The translations under genes were made by a program, and so were the position numbers. Below are positions 1 through 8,891 of a stretch of DNA of 64,000 nucleotides, piece after piece. Where the stretch lies: contig JASXSV010000015.1 in the NCBI GenBank assembly GCA_030674915.1, positions 27,944 to 91,943 on the forward strand. The letters run 5' to 3'. This stretch comes from Candidatus Endonucleibacter bathymodioli. Lineage in GTDB: Bacteria; Pseudomonadota; Gammaproteobacteria; Pseudomonadales; Endozoicomonadaceae. Positions within the stretch are counted from its first letter, which is position 1; every line of letters begins with the position of its first letter. The notes below the pieces were generated by a model that did not search any database, was not told the DNA's origin, and saw only the letters and a program-made list of their open reading frames with translations.

Positions 1-2
1 AA

Positions 3-80
3 ACAAGTATGTGGCTCGATCGTATTGTTGGTACCGTGTTTCTTGCTCTTGGCATCAAGCTGGCTACAGCAAGCACATAA
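3..80 (+). CDS. C-terminal end of a LysE/RhtB-type amino acid exporter (partial)
   Basis: Only the last 25 codons are inside the window, in frame 3, ending at TAA 78-80. The peptide ends WLDRIVGTVFLALGIKLATA-ST, which resembles the last transmembrane helix of LysE/RhtB family exporters (a conserved basic-hydrophobic start, then G-x-x-F-x-x-L-G-x-K/R-L-A). The assignment rests on this short tail only. The rest of the gene lies upstream of the window. Confidence 0.4.
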   Translation, partial: TSMWLDRIVGTVFLALGIKLATAST

Positions 81-270
81 CAAGCCAATCATGCAGTACA
101 AATAACAGTTGGTTTTTTGCTCGTTCCTAGCTTATTTCATGTCTAACTTTCTCAACGATAACATAAATCAAAGTGTTTTCTTTGTTATTAATTACCTTGA
201 AGTGCTAGGTGAAAATACCTTCGAATACAGCCTTTACAAGCTGCTCGAAAACGATGGATTGTTATGCGCG

Positions 271-745
271 TTATAAGAATAAACCTAGATTTCCACAATA
301 ACCGACACACTTACCCGATAAAAACTCAATCGGACTAAAGTAGTTTAAGGCTTTTCGTGGCCGTATGTTGATTAAAAATTGTGCCTCATCAATTTTATTT
401 TTCGACACATCGCCAATCTTCATTCCCTTTGGGAAGAATCTCCGTAGCAGGCCATTAGTATTCTCGTTAAGTCCACGTTGCCATGAGTGGTATGGCTTAG
501 CAAAGTAGATCTTACAGCTTAATGATTGAGCGATACTTGCGTGGCCGGCAAACTCGCCACCGTTATCAAATGTAATGGTCTTACAGATACTCTTGTAAGG
601 TCGTAGCATCTTTTTGATGGCCTGGGCTCACTGCTGTTTTTGTCTTGTTTTTCACTCTGACCGTTAAAAGAAGTTTCGAGACACGCTCGGTGAGCGTCAC
701 AAGATATCCATCTTGGCCGTGAACGGTATCCCTCCCCTGCGCTAT
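271..745 (-). pseudogene. Degenerate IS30-type transposase, C-terminal part
   Basis: On the minus strand, two frames together give the C-terminal half of an IS30 transposase: DTVHGQDGYLVTLTERVSKLL (about 660-745), then TITFDNGGEFAGHASIAQ and the W-Q-R-G-L-N-E-N-T-N-G block (271-609). A frameshift near 610-650 separates them, and the N-terminal half is missing beyond about 745. The IS end, with the motif ctagatttccacaataacc, lies at 285-303. It is the same type as the remnants at 37382, 40004, 42544, 54728 and 63538, and differs from the intact IS30 copies at 12446 and 18811. Confidence 0.8.
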
Positions 746-1333
746 ATCACCATTGAGCGAATGAGAAAAATATATGAATATTGCAGGGACGTGGAAGGTA
801 AAATCACCACCGCCGTCGGCATAAAGCAAAAGCAAATCACCAACCTAAATGAATATAAAATTACGCTAATCAACGTGGGGGTGGCAAGGCTAGCGATGAA
901 AAGGATAGCCAGGGTTAAGCCTGCAAGTTGAGACAAATACTACGCTCTTTATGTGGTTGTTTCTGTGGGTTATCGCTTCAACTACACTCAGGGCACTTAG
1001 TTTATAATTTAGGCAGTGACACTGATTATGCTCTCACAAGAAAGAATCCAGAAGATCGCATTACTGCCAGTAAAGTAGTTGAGATGATTAAATGATATAG
1101 TACAGAGTAATCGTGACTCTGAAGATGGTGGGGTGACTGTCATCCGGCTAAAATAGATGAATGTTTTTATGAGTACAGACAGGAAAACGTGTTGTGTGAT
1201 AGTGGGTATAGATCAAGTTTCAGTGGGGGTTACAACAACACTTTAACGGTATACACTTCACAATTAGATGTCTAGGAAACCAAGTTTCGTAGTCACTCTT
1301 TAACCTCTATGAGTTACCATAAGGAAGACGATA
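746..1333. other. Long intergenic region, no gene recognised
   Basis: No reading frame here resembles a known protein; short open frames at 713-936 on both strands overlap the IS remnant edge and look incidental. The last 20 bases hold the ribosome binding site (aaggaag) of the lipoprotein gene that starts at 1334. Confidence 0.5.
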
Positions 1334-1885
1334 ATGCTGAACAAGACTATTACTGTACTGCTCATCTTTGCATTTCTGAGCGGTTGCTCTGCAACAGGAA
1401 CTACGCCAGCAGACAAGAGAGCATCAATAAACCAGATGCATAATAAGGTCCTTTCAGAAATTTATGCGAAATCATCAACAGCAAAATCTGACGTATCTTC
1501 TAGTGCTGGTTACGCCGTGTTTAGCAATGCACAGATAAATTTGTTTATTGTTTCTGGGGGTACAGGTTTTGGCGTTGCTAAGTCCAATGGGAAAAGTATA
1601 TACATGAAGATGGCTGAAGCTGGTATAGGTCTAGGGTTGGGGGTGAAAGATTTTCGGGCTCTGTTCGTCTTTCATACGCAAAAGGCTTACACAGACTTCG
1701 TCGAGAAAGGTTGGGCATTTGGTGCTGAAGCGGATGCCGCAGCCAAAACATCCGACAAAGGTGGAGAGACTGGGGGAGGGGTAACCATTGGCAATATTAC
1801 GGTGTATCAGATAACCGATACTGGACTTACTTTGCAGGCAACCGTTAAAGGGACAAAGTACTGGAAAGATAGCGAACTAAATTAA
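1334..1885 (+). CDS. SYLF/YSC84-domain lipoprotein
   Basis: 183 residues. A lipoprotein signal peptide ends in the lipobox LSGC (Cys about residue 18), so the product should be lipid-anchored in the envelope. The rest (about residues 35-180) matches the SYLF (YSC84-like, COG2930) family: a helical start with SSAGYAVF, then glycine-rich strands with SGGTGFG, AEAGIGLGLG and the aromatic motif FVFHTQKAYTDF. SYLF domains bind lipids in eukaryotes; bacterial members are mostly uncharacterised. An aaggaag ribosome binding site precedes the ATG by 6 bases. The gene stands alone between an IS remnant and the Fic locus. Confidence 0.85.
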   Translation: MLNKTITVLLIFAFLSGCSATGTTPADKRASINQMHNKVLSEIYAKSSTAKSDVSSSAGYAVFSNAQINLFIVSGGTGFGVAKSNGKSIYMKMAEAGIGLGLGVKDFRALFVFHTQKAYTDFVEKGWAFGAEADAAAKTSDKGGETGGGVTIGNITVYQITDTGLTLQATVKGTKYWKDSELN

Positions 1886-2332
1886 AATGATGAAAGAAGG
1901 TAGGCTGAAGTATGTGCTAAAAAGAGCCAGTATATAGCTCTGTGTAACGGTCAAGATTAAAGGTAATCGACCCCGTGGCCTTCGAATTAGCTGATAAATA
2001 AGTTTAAGGCCGTTTCCCAACTTTTGATTGGTATCTTTCATTTTTCTGATGCATCCATGATTGCAGGGGTGCAGTTTTTTTAGCGTAGTATTAGTTTGGT
2101 AGCAGTGTGCGGTTTTTGAGCTAGCATTGATGGCAGTAATATATCATCAAGGGCTTTGCTATTGATGATAAAAGGATAAAAAATGTCCGCTATTTCGAAA
2201 AAGATTATTTTCAGGAGATGAGCAAGCTGGTACGCTCCACAAAAGCATTTGCATAGCATATTTTGCGTTTCGCACGCTGTAAAATAATTTGTGGAGTCTG
2301 CACACTTCACCAAATAAAGATGGTGCTTTAAA
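1886..2332. other. Intergenic region with short repeated phrases, no gene recognised
   Basis: No protein was recognised. The segment around 2230-2320 contains phrases (tacgctccacaaaag, ttgtggagtctgcacac) that recur at 3620-3735 on the other side of the Fic gene. The whole left flank of the Fic gene therefore appears to be a diverged copy of its right flank. Confidence 0.4.
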
Positions 2333-2414
2333 TTTTCAGATGATAGACAACAGGCACAATTAATAGCAAGAGGCGGGAATAAATAGTGGTCAGCGAAACC
2401 AACGAGCAGGAGCT
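2333..2414 (+). repeat. 82-bp direct repeat, left copy
   Basis: Bases 2333-2414 are identical to 3752-3833 (offset 1419). The repeat carries a leader, a gcaagaggcggg ribosome-binding-like stretch and the first codons (MVSETNEQEL) of the remnant gene at 3805. The two copies bracket the Fic gene. Confidence 0.9.
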
Positions 2415-2463
2415 GGGAGCCATGATTGAATGGTCAGTGTTTAGAAGCGATGGCAAAGAATAA
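2386..2463 (+). pseudogene. 25-codon duplicated 5' stub of the restriction-like gene at 3805
   Basis: Starting from GTG, the first ten codons (MVSETNEQEL) equal those of the remnant at 3805; the frame then diverges and stops after SDGKE. It looks like the 5' end of that gene left behind by a duplication or insertion event. It ends 12 bases before the Fic start, so it may still act as a short translated leader. Confidence 0.55.
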
Positions 2464-2475
2464 AGAGGCGGAAGC

Positions 2476-3591
2476 ATGAAGCCCTATATCCCCAATGAAT
2501 TACCGTTGCAGGGGCTGGACTATAAGCAACTTTTTGCGGTGGTTGGCAATGCCAATGCCGAACTTGCCCGCTATGATGGTTTATTGCAGGGCATTCCCGC
2601 CCCCGAAGTGATGCTTTCTCCTTTAACGACCCAGGAAGCCGTATTGTCTTCAAAAATAGAAGGCACTCAGGCGACGGTTGATGAGGTTTTGGAGCATGAG
2701 GCTGGAATGCGAAAGGACGGCGAAAAAGAGAACGACATTTATGAGGTTTTGAATTACCGACATGCCTTAATAATGTCTCGTGAAGGCCGTAACGATAGGC
2801 CTATCAAGCTGGGTTTTATTTGCGAGCTGCATAAAATATTGCTCGATAGTGTGCGAGGACAAGACAAAACACCTGGTGCTTTTAGAAAAGATCAAAACTG
2901 GATTGGTAAAGCAGGCTGTTTAATGGAAGAGGCCAGCTTTATTCCGCCATCACCTTTAGTGTTAGGTGAGTTTTTGCAAAAATGGGAATCCTATATGGGC
3001 TTTGATGATAGTGACTTTTTACTACAAACGGCCGTTGTTCATGCTCAGTTTGAACTACTTCACCCATTTAAGGATGGTAATGGACGAATTGGGCGCTTGC
3101 TCATTCCTTTGTTTTTGTATCAGAAAAAAGCACTGTCTCAACCGATGTTTTATTTAAGTGAGTACCTAGAGGCGCACAGAGACGAATATTATCAAAGGCT
3201 TAAAGCCATATCGCAAGAGAATGACTGGAATGGCTGGATTTTATTCTTTTTAAAAGCGGTAGTAGAGCAAGCCAAGCAAAATAGTGTTAGGGTTCGTTCC
3301 ATTATGGATTTATACGACAAAGTAAAAATAGAAATGCAGGAGATCACTCGCTCTCAATACAGTGTTTATTTGTTGGATGCTATTTTTTCTAAGCCTCTTT
3401 TTCAGGTTTCAGACTTGGTCAAACAACTTAATAATGAGTGTGGTATTCACGAAAAAACAACGTCTGTCTTGTTAAGAAGGATAATAAAAGATGCTGACAT
3501 TTTAAAAGAGGTACGACCTGCGAGGGGTAGGCGCTCTGCAGTTCTTTATTTTCCTAGACTGATCCGGAGGGCCGAAGGGAAAGAAATATAA
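2476..3591 (+). CDS. Fic-domain protein (probable AMP transferase)
   Basis: 371 residues, complete, with an aggcgga ribosome binding site 6 bases before the ATG. The N-terminal part is the Fic N domain (about 1-100) and includes the autoinhibitory motif SSKIEG (S/T-x-x-x-E-G, class II Fic) near residue 60. The catalytic loop HPFKDGNGRIGR (about residue 195-206) is intact with its catalytic His. The C-terminal third (about 270-371) looks like a winged-helix regulatory domain. Fic enzymes usually transfer AMP to Ser, Thr or Tyr of target proteins; the target here is unknown. Genes of this form often sit inside type I restriction loci, which fits the restriction-like remnants on both sides. Confidence 0.9.
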   Translation: MKPYIPNELPLQGLDYKQLFAVVGNANAELARYDGLLQGIPAPEVMLSPLTTQEAVLSSKIEGTQATVDEVLEHEAGMRKDGEKENDIYEVLNYRHALIMSREGRNDRPIKLGFICELHKILLDSVRGQDKTPGAFRKDQNWIGKAGCLMEEASFIPPSPLVLGEFLQKWESYMGFDDSDFLLQTAVVHAQFELLHPFKDGNGRIGRLLIPLFLYQKKALSQPMFYLSEYLEAHRDEYYQRLKAISQENDWNGWILFFLKAVVEQAKQNSVRVRSIMDLYDKVKIEMQEITRSQYSVYLLDAIFSKPLFQVSDLVKQLNNECGIHEKTTSVLLRRIIKDADILKEVRPARGRRSAVLYFPRLIRRAEGKEI

Positions 3592-3751
3592 CAAGTCTTG
3601 GAGGGCGTATTTATTGATTTAAGTTCCACAAAAGTGTTTGTGAAGTCTCTACGCTCCACAATCTCTATTGTAGAGCGTAATTTTACATTCACGCTCCGCA
3701 AAGGTGTTTGTGGCGTCTGCACGCGTCACAAAGTAAATATGCTGCTTTGAC

Positions 3752-3833
3752 TTTTCAGATGATAGACAACAGGCACAATTAATAGCAAGAGGCGGGAATA
3801 AATAGTGGTCAGCGAAACCAACGAGCAGGAGCT
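3752..3833 (+). repeat. 82-bp direct repeat, right copy
   Basis: Identical to 2333-2414. It carries the leader and start of the restriction-like remnant. Identity breaks at 3834 (agaatcc against gggagcc in the left copy). Confidence 0.9.
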
Positions 3834-4107
3834 AGAATCCTTAATCGGAAAAGCTCTCATGGGACAGTGTCTGGAAAAACTTAAAGCCGATGGAGTGCGG
3901 GAGACGAATCATGACTATGACTCAAGCAAGCACGTTAAAATGGGATTTGCCGCTGATTTTGGCGAAAATCCTTGCCTTTGGGCACAGTTAAGCGATGCCT
4001 GTTTATGGCAGCCCCCCCCCAAGCCGAATAACTGGACAAACTGTGCAAAACTATCGACTGGGAATGCAAATTTATTGAGTGCTTTAGTTAGTGAAGATAG
4101 TAACTGA
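3805..4107 (+). pseudogene. Truncated gene, possibly the N-terminus of a type I restriction HsdR subunit
   Basis: A GTG start gives MVSETNEQELESLIGKALMG, then DYDSSKHVKMGFAADFGENP. The opening resembles the N-terminus of HsdR subunits (E-x-x-L-E-x-L-I-x-x-x-L, then a D-Y-D motif), but this is a weak match. A run of nine C at 4012-4020 breaks the frame. After it, a second frame reads LDKLCKTIDWECKFIECF, which fits better as a continuation, so the gene seems frameshifted there and stops about 300 bases in. No motor or nuclease domain follows. Confidence 0.4.
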
Positions 4108-4220
4108 GGTATGCATTCCCACGCTGGGTATGGGAACGATAAACTCTTTTAGTTGGGCGCTAATTTTGGTGTTATCTGCAAACACTAACATGTTATCAAA
4201 TTGTTTAAGGAGTAAAACTT

Positions 4221-5543
4221 ATGTGGGGGAAACTATTATCACGGAAGCGGTTCTATGGCTATGGAAAAATTGAAGCAGATAAGGATGATACAAAATATAG
4301 AAACAGCTTTCATAGGGATTATGATCGCCTTATTTTCTCGAAATCATTTAGACGGCTAGCAAAAAAAACTCAAGTTCATCCATTATCAAATAATGATCAT
4401 GTACATGATAGACTCACACATAGCTTAGAAGTTGCGAGTGTTGGGAGAAGTTTAGGGCTTAAAGCTGGTGGAATGATGAAGAATAGAGGGGAGAGCGTTG
4501 ATCCTCATGATGTAGCATATATTATTCAAACTGCATGTTTAGCTCATGATATAGGCAATCCTCCATTTGGCCATGCTGGTGAAGAAGTCATCAAAGAATG
4601 GTTTTTAAAAAATAAAGGTGAATATTTTTTAAGTGAATTGCCATTAGACAAAACCAGTGATTTTCAACACTTAGATGGAAATGCCCAAAGTTTTAGGATA
4701 GTAAGCCAGTTGGAACATAATTTATTTAAAGGTGGAATGAATTTGACATTTGCTACGTTGGGAGCACTTGTTAAGTATCCATATTCATCTGATGAGTGCC
4801 AATCAAGTGGTAAATCAAAATTTAATTACTTTAAAAGTGAGGGTGAGTTCTTTTCCATTTTATTTTCTGAACTAGGGCTAAAAAGTAAGGATGGAAGCTA
4901 TAAAAGGCACCCATTCTCTTATTTGATGGAAGTAGCAGATGATATTTGTTATGGGTTACTTGATTTGCAAGATGCATTTGAGCTTAAAGTAATAGATAAG
5001 TCAGACATGCAGGGTATATTCAACCTTTTGTGTGGAAAGAAAAAAACAGAGGAGGTGTATTCAAGTGATCGTAGTGATATTAATAAAGTATCTAAACTTG
5101 TAGGTAGTTCTGTTAATCAATTGGCTTTACATGCAATGGATGTATATGAAAATAATTTACACTTAATTTTAGGAGAAAAACAACCTACAGATTTAATTTC
5201 ATTGTTTTCAGAAGAAAGTTTAAAAGACGGTATTGAGAAGGCGAAAGATTTAGGTAAGAATAAAATATTTAATGAAAAGAGAAAGGTGGAGCTGGAGCTA
5301 GGTTCTTTCAATATTATTGAGACATTACTTGATCATCTTATCCGAGCGACCTTTGAGCTTTATACTAATGATGAAAAATGTCTCTCTTTTCGGAATAAGA
5401 GAGTATTAAAATTGATGGGAAATGAAGCATATGAAAAGTCTGATAATTTATATGAAATGTATCAGAGAGTAATTGACTATTTAGTTGGCATGACAGATAA
5501 TCATGCGAAATATATTGCAAATCAAATAAATGGCATGGGGTAA
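4221..5543 (+). CDS. dgt: dGTPase-like HD-domain triphosphohydrolase
   Basis: 440 residues. It should hydrolyse dGTP (or other dNTPs) to the deoxynucleoside and triphosphate. The N-terminus has the family signature RDYDRLIFSKSFRRLAKKTQ, followed by the HD metal site: H of DRLTHSLEV and the HD of CLAHDIGNPPFGHAGEE (about residues 105-120). An aaggag ribosome binding site stands 8 bases before the ATG. The length fits the shorter dgt subgroup. Homologous dNTPases can protect against phage by draining dNTP pools, and this gene follows a restriction remnant and a Fic gene, so a defence role is possible but unproven. Confidence 0.88.
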   Translation: MWGKLLSRKRFYGYGKIEADKDDTKYRNSFHRDYDRLIFSKSFRRLAKKTQVHPLSNNDHVHDRLTHSLEVASVGRSLGLKAGGMMKNRGESVDPHDVAYIIQTACLAHDIGNPPFGHAGEEVIKEWFLKNKGEYFLSELPLDKTSDFQHLDGNAQSFRIVSQLEHNLFKGGMNLTFATLGALVKYPYSSDECQSSGKSKFNYFKSEGEFFSILFSELGLKSKDGSYKRHPFSYLMEVADDICYGLLDLQDAFELKVIDKSDMQGIFNLLCGKKKTEEVYSSDRSDINKVSKLVGSSVNQLALHAMDVYENNLHLILGEKQPTDLISLFSEESLKDGIEKAKDLGKNKIFNEKRKVELELGSFNIIETLLDHLIRATFELYTNDEKCLSFRNKRVLKLMGNEAYEKSDNLYEMYQRVIDYLVGMTDNHAKYIANQINGMG

Positions 5544-5559
5544 CATCGTGTTTAGTAAT

Positions 5560-5700
5560 GTTCTCATAAATAGCTAACAATTTAATTTGTGATCGGTAGC
5601 CTAAAGTATTTCTGGGTCTATTATGTAATTTATTAATCAGATTCTGTATTTGTTCATTTATTACGAGGTTGCAATCAGCAACTGTCTGATCCAACCGTTT
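5560..5700 (-). pseudogene. IS30-type transposase fragment
   Basis: On the minus strand one frame reads NEQIQNLINKLHNRPRNTLGY, the C-terminal signature of IS30 transposases, just downstream of dgt. Upstream codons are in other frames (a fragment of the N-T-N-G-x-I-R-Q block around 5700) and carry stops. It is a short, heavily decayed copy, unlike both other IS30 types in the window. Confidence 0.6.
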
Positions 5701-6400
5701 GTATTTTTATCGATGTCTCTATCCAAGAAAGGATAGGGTGAGAAAAGTAAATATCTATTTCCAAGTCTTTAGAAATAACACATGCTTTGCAGCTCTCAAC
5801 TCATTGTGGAATGTGGTCGTTTTTATTTTCCCTTGTAAATATATTAGATAGCGCACCTCTGTAGCAGCTAATAAATATGCATCCTTACCGGCTCAGCGAA
5901 CAATGACTTGTAGAATAATGAGGCTTAGCTGTTTTGATCTCGAACCAAGGCTATAGTCTTTTCTTTTAACTCTTTGTGTACTGCTTGTAATTGCGTTTTT
6001 GTCCAATCATAACACTCTAATAATTTACGGGTATTGTCTCCTGTTAAAGTGTCCGATTCATTCAATCAGAACACACCTTCAATGGAGATGGTTGTAGTCG
6101 CCCAATAATTAGCGATGATAATCATTGTTCTGATGCTATTTCTAAAACCCTTAAGCCCGTCGTAACTATCAACCAAGGACATTTGCACATATTGAAGCCG
6201 CACGCAGGTTGGTACATGGTTTTGTTTAATGGTACAACCACATAGGGTGGCATCCGAGGTGTTCATGAATAACAGCCAAAATGGTTACGAACAAGCAAGA
6301 CAGCTAACTCTTGAGCTCTGGGGTAAGAGGCCAGCAAGAAGTTGGGGCTTGTTCGGTTGTCGCCTTCCCCCCAACCTTGAATGGTAACGAGTATGTGGAG
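5701..6400. other. Intergenic region with decayed sequence and a dispersed repeat
   Basis: A minus-strand frame at about 5940-6060 reads without stops (TGDNTRKLLECYDWTKTQLQ and following), and a separate short frame lies at 6066-6266; neither was recognised. The end, 6268-6390, contains a degenerate copy of the dispersed intergenic repeat (accttgaatggtaacgagt) also found near 32090 and 50388. Confidence 0.4.
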
Positions 6401-7407
6401 CTACTTGCAAAAGCAGGAAAAGAGGCGAGATTTTTTTCTACGGCTATAGGGATGGTTTATGAGGGATGGTGCCCTCCGAGTGGTTAGGGTCTCGTCTCTA
6501 AGGCTATCTTCTGGCTTTTGTGCGACCCAACCCTTCTTGATTAGGGCCTCGTCTTTGTATGAGTGAAACGTGATTATCACGTGTTTTATAATACCTTCTT
6601 TTTTAAATTTTCTGATTATAGAATGTAACAAATACTCGTCAGCACCATGAACAGCAGACTCTTTCTCCATCTCAAGTTGTGAATATGGATTAGTAACCAT
6701 GTGTTTAATGTGACAAATACATTCGCGCGTGTCTAGTAGCGCTACAGCTAGATGTTTATTCATGAAAGTGCATGAACAGATATATAGTGAGAACGAGAAC
6801 CTCTTTCGTTGATTGGATATTGTATTTCATCAATTTCGTCTATGATCATCTTAGAATGTTCCACGCAGAGAGTGTATGAAGATAGATTAGGGTCGTGGCT
6901 CAAAGATAGCCATTGATTTAAAACTGGTATTTGTTTCTCTAGAAGTGGTAGTGTGCGAGTGCAACTTTTATCTTGACATGTAATGGTATAGCATCCTTGT
7001 GTATCGTCACGCTTAAAACTTATGAGAGGGTTGTAGTCTGAATTGTGGTCGTCCAATATTTTTTGAATACATTCTAACCTTGATGTTATGTTGTTCAGGG
7101 TTGGAGCGATAGCCCAACCAGATAGTGCATTATCCACACCTAACTGATTTATATAGTTATTAGAATCATTATTGTCCTACTCTGTGGAGGTCTCTATGGG
7201 GTATGTCTCAAAGCTAAAAGCACACTCTTTATCGTCAATCATATCTTTATAAAAAGTAGGATCTCCTTTTGTATTTTTGGTTGTTATCCATTTATATGGC
7301 GTTATAACGTCAATATTTTTATGAAAAAATTTGGAATCGAGTATCATCTCTTGAGAAAAAGCAAAGCTTATGGTCATTACTAGGGGGAAGCACAATAAAA
7401 ATTTCAT
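6401..7407 (-). pseudogene. Broken member of the secreted basic-tail paralogue family (copy A)
   Basis: It aligns along its whole length with the intact copies downstream on the array: signal peptide MKFLLCFPLVMTISFAFS, the middle block with LSSYTLCVEHS, the AVALLDTRE block and a C-terminal tail RRKKSRLFSCFCK. Two lesions break it: an in-frame amber TAG after FETYPIETSTE (about 7177) and a frameshift near 6763, after YISVHAL. The tail has also drifted (SCFCK in place of CCFRK). It is the last unit of the tandem array in the direction of transcription. Confidence 0.85.
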
Positions 7408-7578
7408 TTTTAATACTCTCATTTTCTTCAGGATACCAAAAGTCGTAAATTTCAAAAGAGGGAACAATGCATTGAGCTTTGAGCGTTAGTTCGCATCGAC
7501 TAAATGCAGTTATAGTAATATGCCTCCACTGAATGTGTGAGCGGCAGGCACACTACTCATGGGAGCTAGTATATGGGA

Positions 7579-8658
7579 TTATTTTCGAAAGCAGCAAAAG
7601 GCTTTGTGTTTTTTTCTACGGCTATATTCTGGCTGTTCTGTGTTGTTTAGTGACTTAACCTCATTGGTGGTTCCGATGTCGCTACGGCTATATGTGGGCT
7701 GCCCTATGTTGTTTAGTGACTTAACCTCATAGGTGGGTTCGTTGTCGCTACGGCTATCTTTTGGCTTTTCTGTGTTGTTTAATATCCAGCCCTTATTTCG
7801 CAGGTCCTCGTCTTTGTATGAGTGAGACGTACTTTTCACGTGTTTTATAATACCTTCTTTTTGAAACATTCTGATTATAGAATGTAACAGAGCCTCGTCA
7901 GCTCCCTGAACATCACGATGTTTCATCTGACAAAGCTGTGCATATGGATTAGTAACCATGTGTTGAATATGACACTTATCTTCGTACGTTTCTAGCAGCG
8001 CTATAGCCACAGGGTTATCCTTGTATAATGCCACATGAACAGATATATCATGCGAATCTCCTTCGGTGTCTGCCTTTTGTATTTCATTAATGGCTACCCT
8101 TATCCTGTTAGAATGATCCACGCAGAACAGGTATGAAGATAGATTAGGGTCGTTACGAAAATCCAGCCATCGATTTAAACTTGGTGCTTCTCTATTTATC
8201 TGTCTTATTAAGGGAAGGTCATTTCTAGCGTGACTTGTAAGGGTGTAATATTTGTTTGTATTTTCATGCTCAAAACTTATTTGAGCGTGAATGTTAACTG
8301 GATTGTTATTATGCTCATTCAAGAGATTTTGAATATCCTCTAGCGTGGATTTCACACTGCCCAAAGAGGGAGCGTTCGCCCAATTAAGTAATGAGTTATA
8401 TCCATCGAACTTATTAACATGGTTAGTCCCACCATCACTGGTATTTATTGAATGTGTCTCAAAGCTAAAAGCGCACTGTGGATCTATGGTAGGATTTTTA
8501 TAAGTAATAGGCTCTCCTTCTTCATTTTTGGTTGTTCTCCATTTATATGGCACTATAACAGCAGTATTGTTATCAAAAAAATTGGAAGAAAGATACATAT
8601 CTTGGGAAAAAGCAATACTTATGGTCATTACTATGGGGAAACATAACAAAAATTTCAT
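7579..8658 (-). CDS. Secreted paralogue B with a GNAT-like C-terminal block and basic double-cysteine tail
   Basis: 359 residues from the chosen start. The start is set at MKFLLCFPIVMTISIAFS-QDM because copy E, which lost the upstream in-frame codons, keeps only this one; an upstream ATG at 8718 is the alternative. A Sec signal peptide is followed by an unrecognised domain, then PVAIALLETYEDKCHIQHMV and VQGADEALLHSIIRMFQKEG, whose strand-loop-helix order and final SYKDEDLRNKGW resemble the second half of GNAT acetyltransferases; this is tentative. The C-terminal tail holds about three 22-residue repeats (66-bp period, 7616-7770) with EVKSLNN, then RRKKHKAFCCFRK. No enzyme activity can be claimed. 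Confidence 0.75.
   Translation of the reverse strand: MKFLLCFPIVMTISIAFSQDMYLSSNFFDNNTAVIVPYKWRTTKNEEGEPITYKNPTIDPQCAFSFETHSINTSDGGTNHVNKFDGYNSLLNWANAPSLGSVKSTLEDIQNLLNEHNNNPVNIHAQISFEHENTNKYYTLTSHARNDLPLIRQINREAPSLNRWLDFRNDPNLSSYLFCVDHSNRIRVAINEIQKADTEGDSHDISVHVALYKDNPVAIALLETYEDKCHIQHMVTNPYAQLCQMKHRDVQGADEALLHSIIRMFQKEGIIKHVKSTSHSYKDEDLRNKGWILNNTEKPKDSRSDNEPTYEVKSLNNIGQPTYSRSDIGTTNEVKSLNNTEQPEYSRRKKHKAFCCFRK
7616..7770 (-). repeat. 66-bp tandem repeat inside gene B
   Basis: The phrase ctacggctat starts at 7616, 7682 and 7748, giving a 66-bp period, or 22 codons, so copy number can change without a frameshift. Units encode variants of YSRSD-x3-T-x-EVKSLNN-x2-QP. Tails of paralogues C, D and E have different lengths in the same place. 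Confidence 0.8.
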
Positions 8659-8739
8659 TTTTAACACTCTCATTTTCTTCATGACCTCAAAAGGCGTAAA
8701 TTTCAAAATCGAAAACACAGCATTTAACCTTGAGCGTTA

Positions 8740-8890
8740 GTTCGCATCTACTAAATGCAGCTACAGTGCTATACCAGTCACCACGGAATGTGTGGGCAGT
8801 AGACAAAAGAGCGCACCCGGCACATACGAGTAGTAGGTGACTGAAGTGGTGAGAGCTGTCAACCCATTGAGTGATAACTAAGTATATGGA
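8740..8890 (-). repeat. Shared intergenic segment of the paralogue array
   Basis: The spacer between copies B and C is nearly repeated between C and D (about 9935-10100) and, split by IS30, upstream of E (13540-13730). Shared phrases are ctactaaatgcag, gtaggtgactgaagtgg and agagctgtcaaccc. The duplicated unit is therefore gene plus spacer, and all copies probably carry the same promoter. Confidence 0.75.
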
Positions 8891-8891
8891 T

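Noticed and set aside
713..931. Small gene on the plus strand
   Set aside because: It runs antisense to the readable IS30 transposase remnant and lacks a ribosome binding site; it looks like chance coding.
6066..6266. IS256-type transposase fragment (SYDGLKGFRNSI)
   Set aside because: The resemblance is to a few residues only, and the flanking frames do not continue the family pattern.
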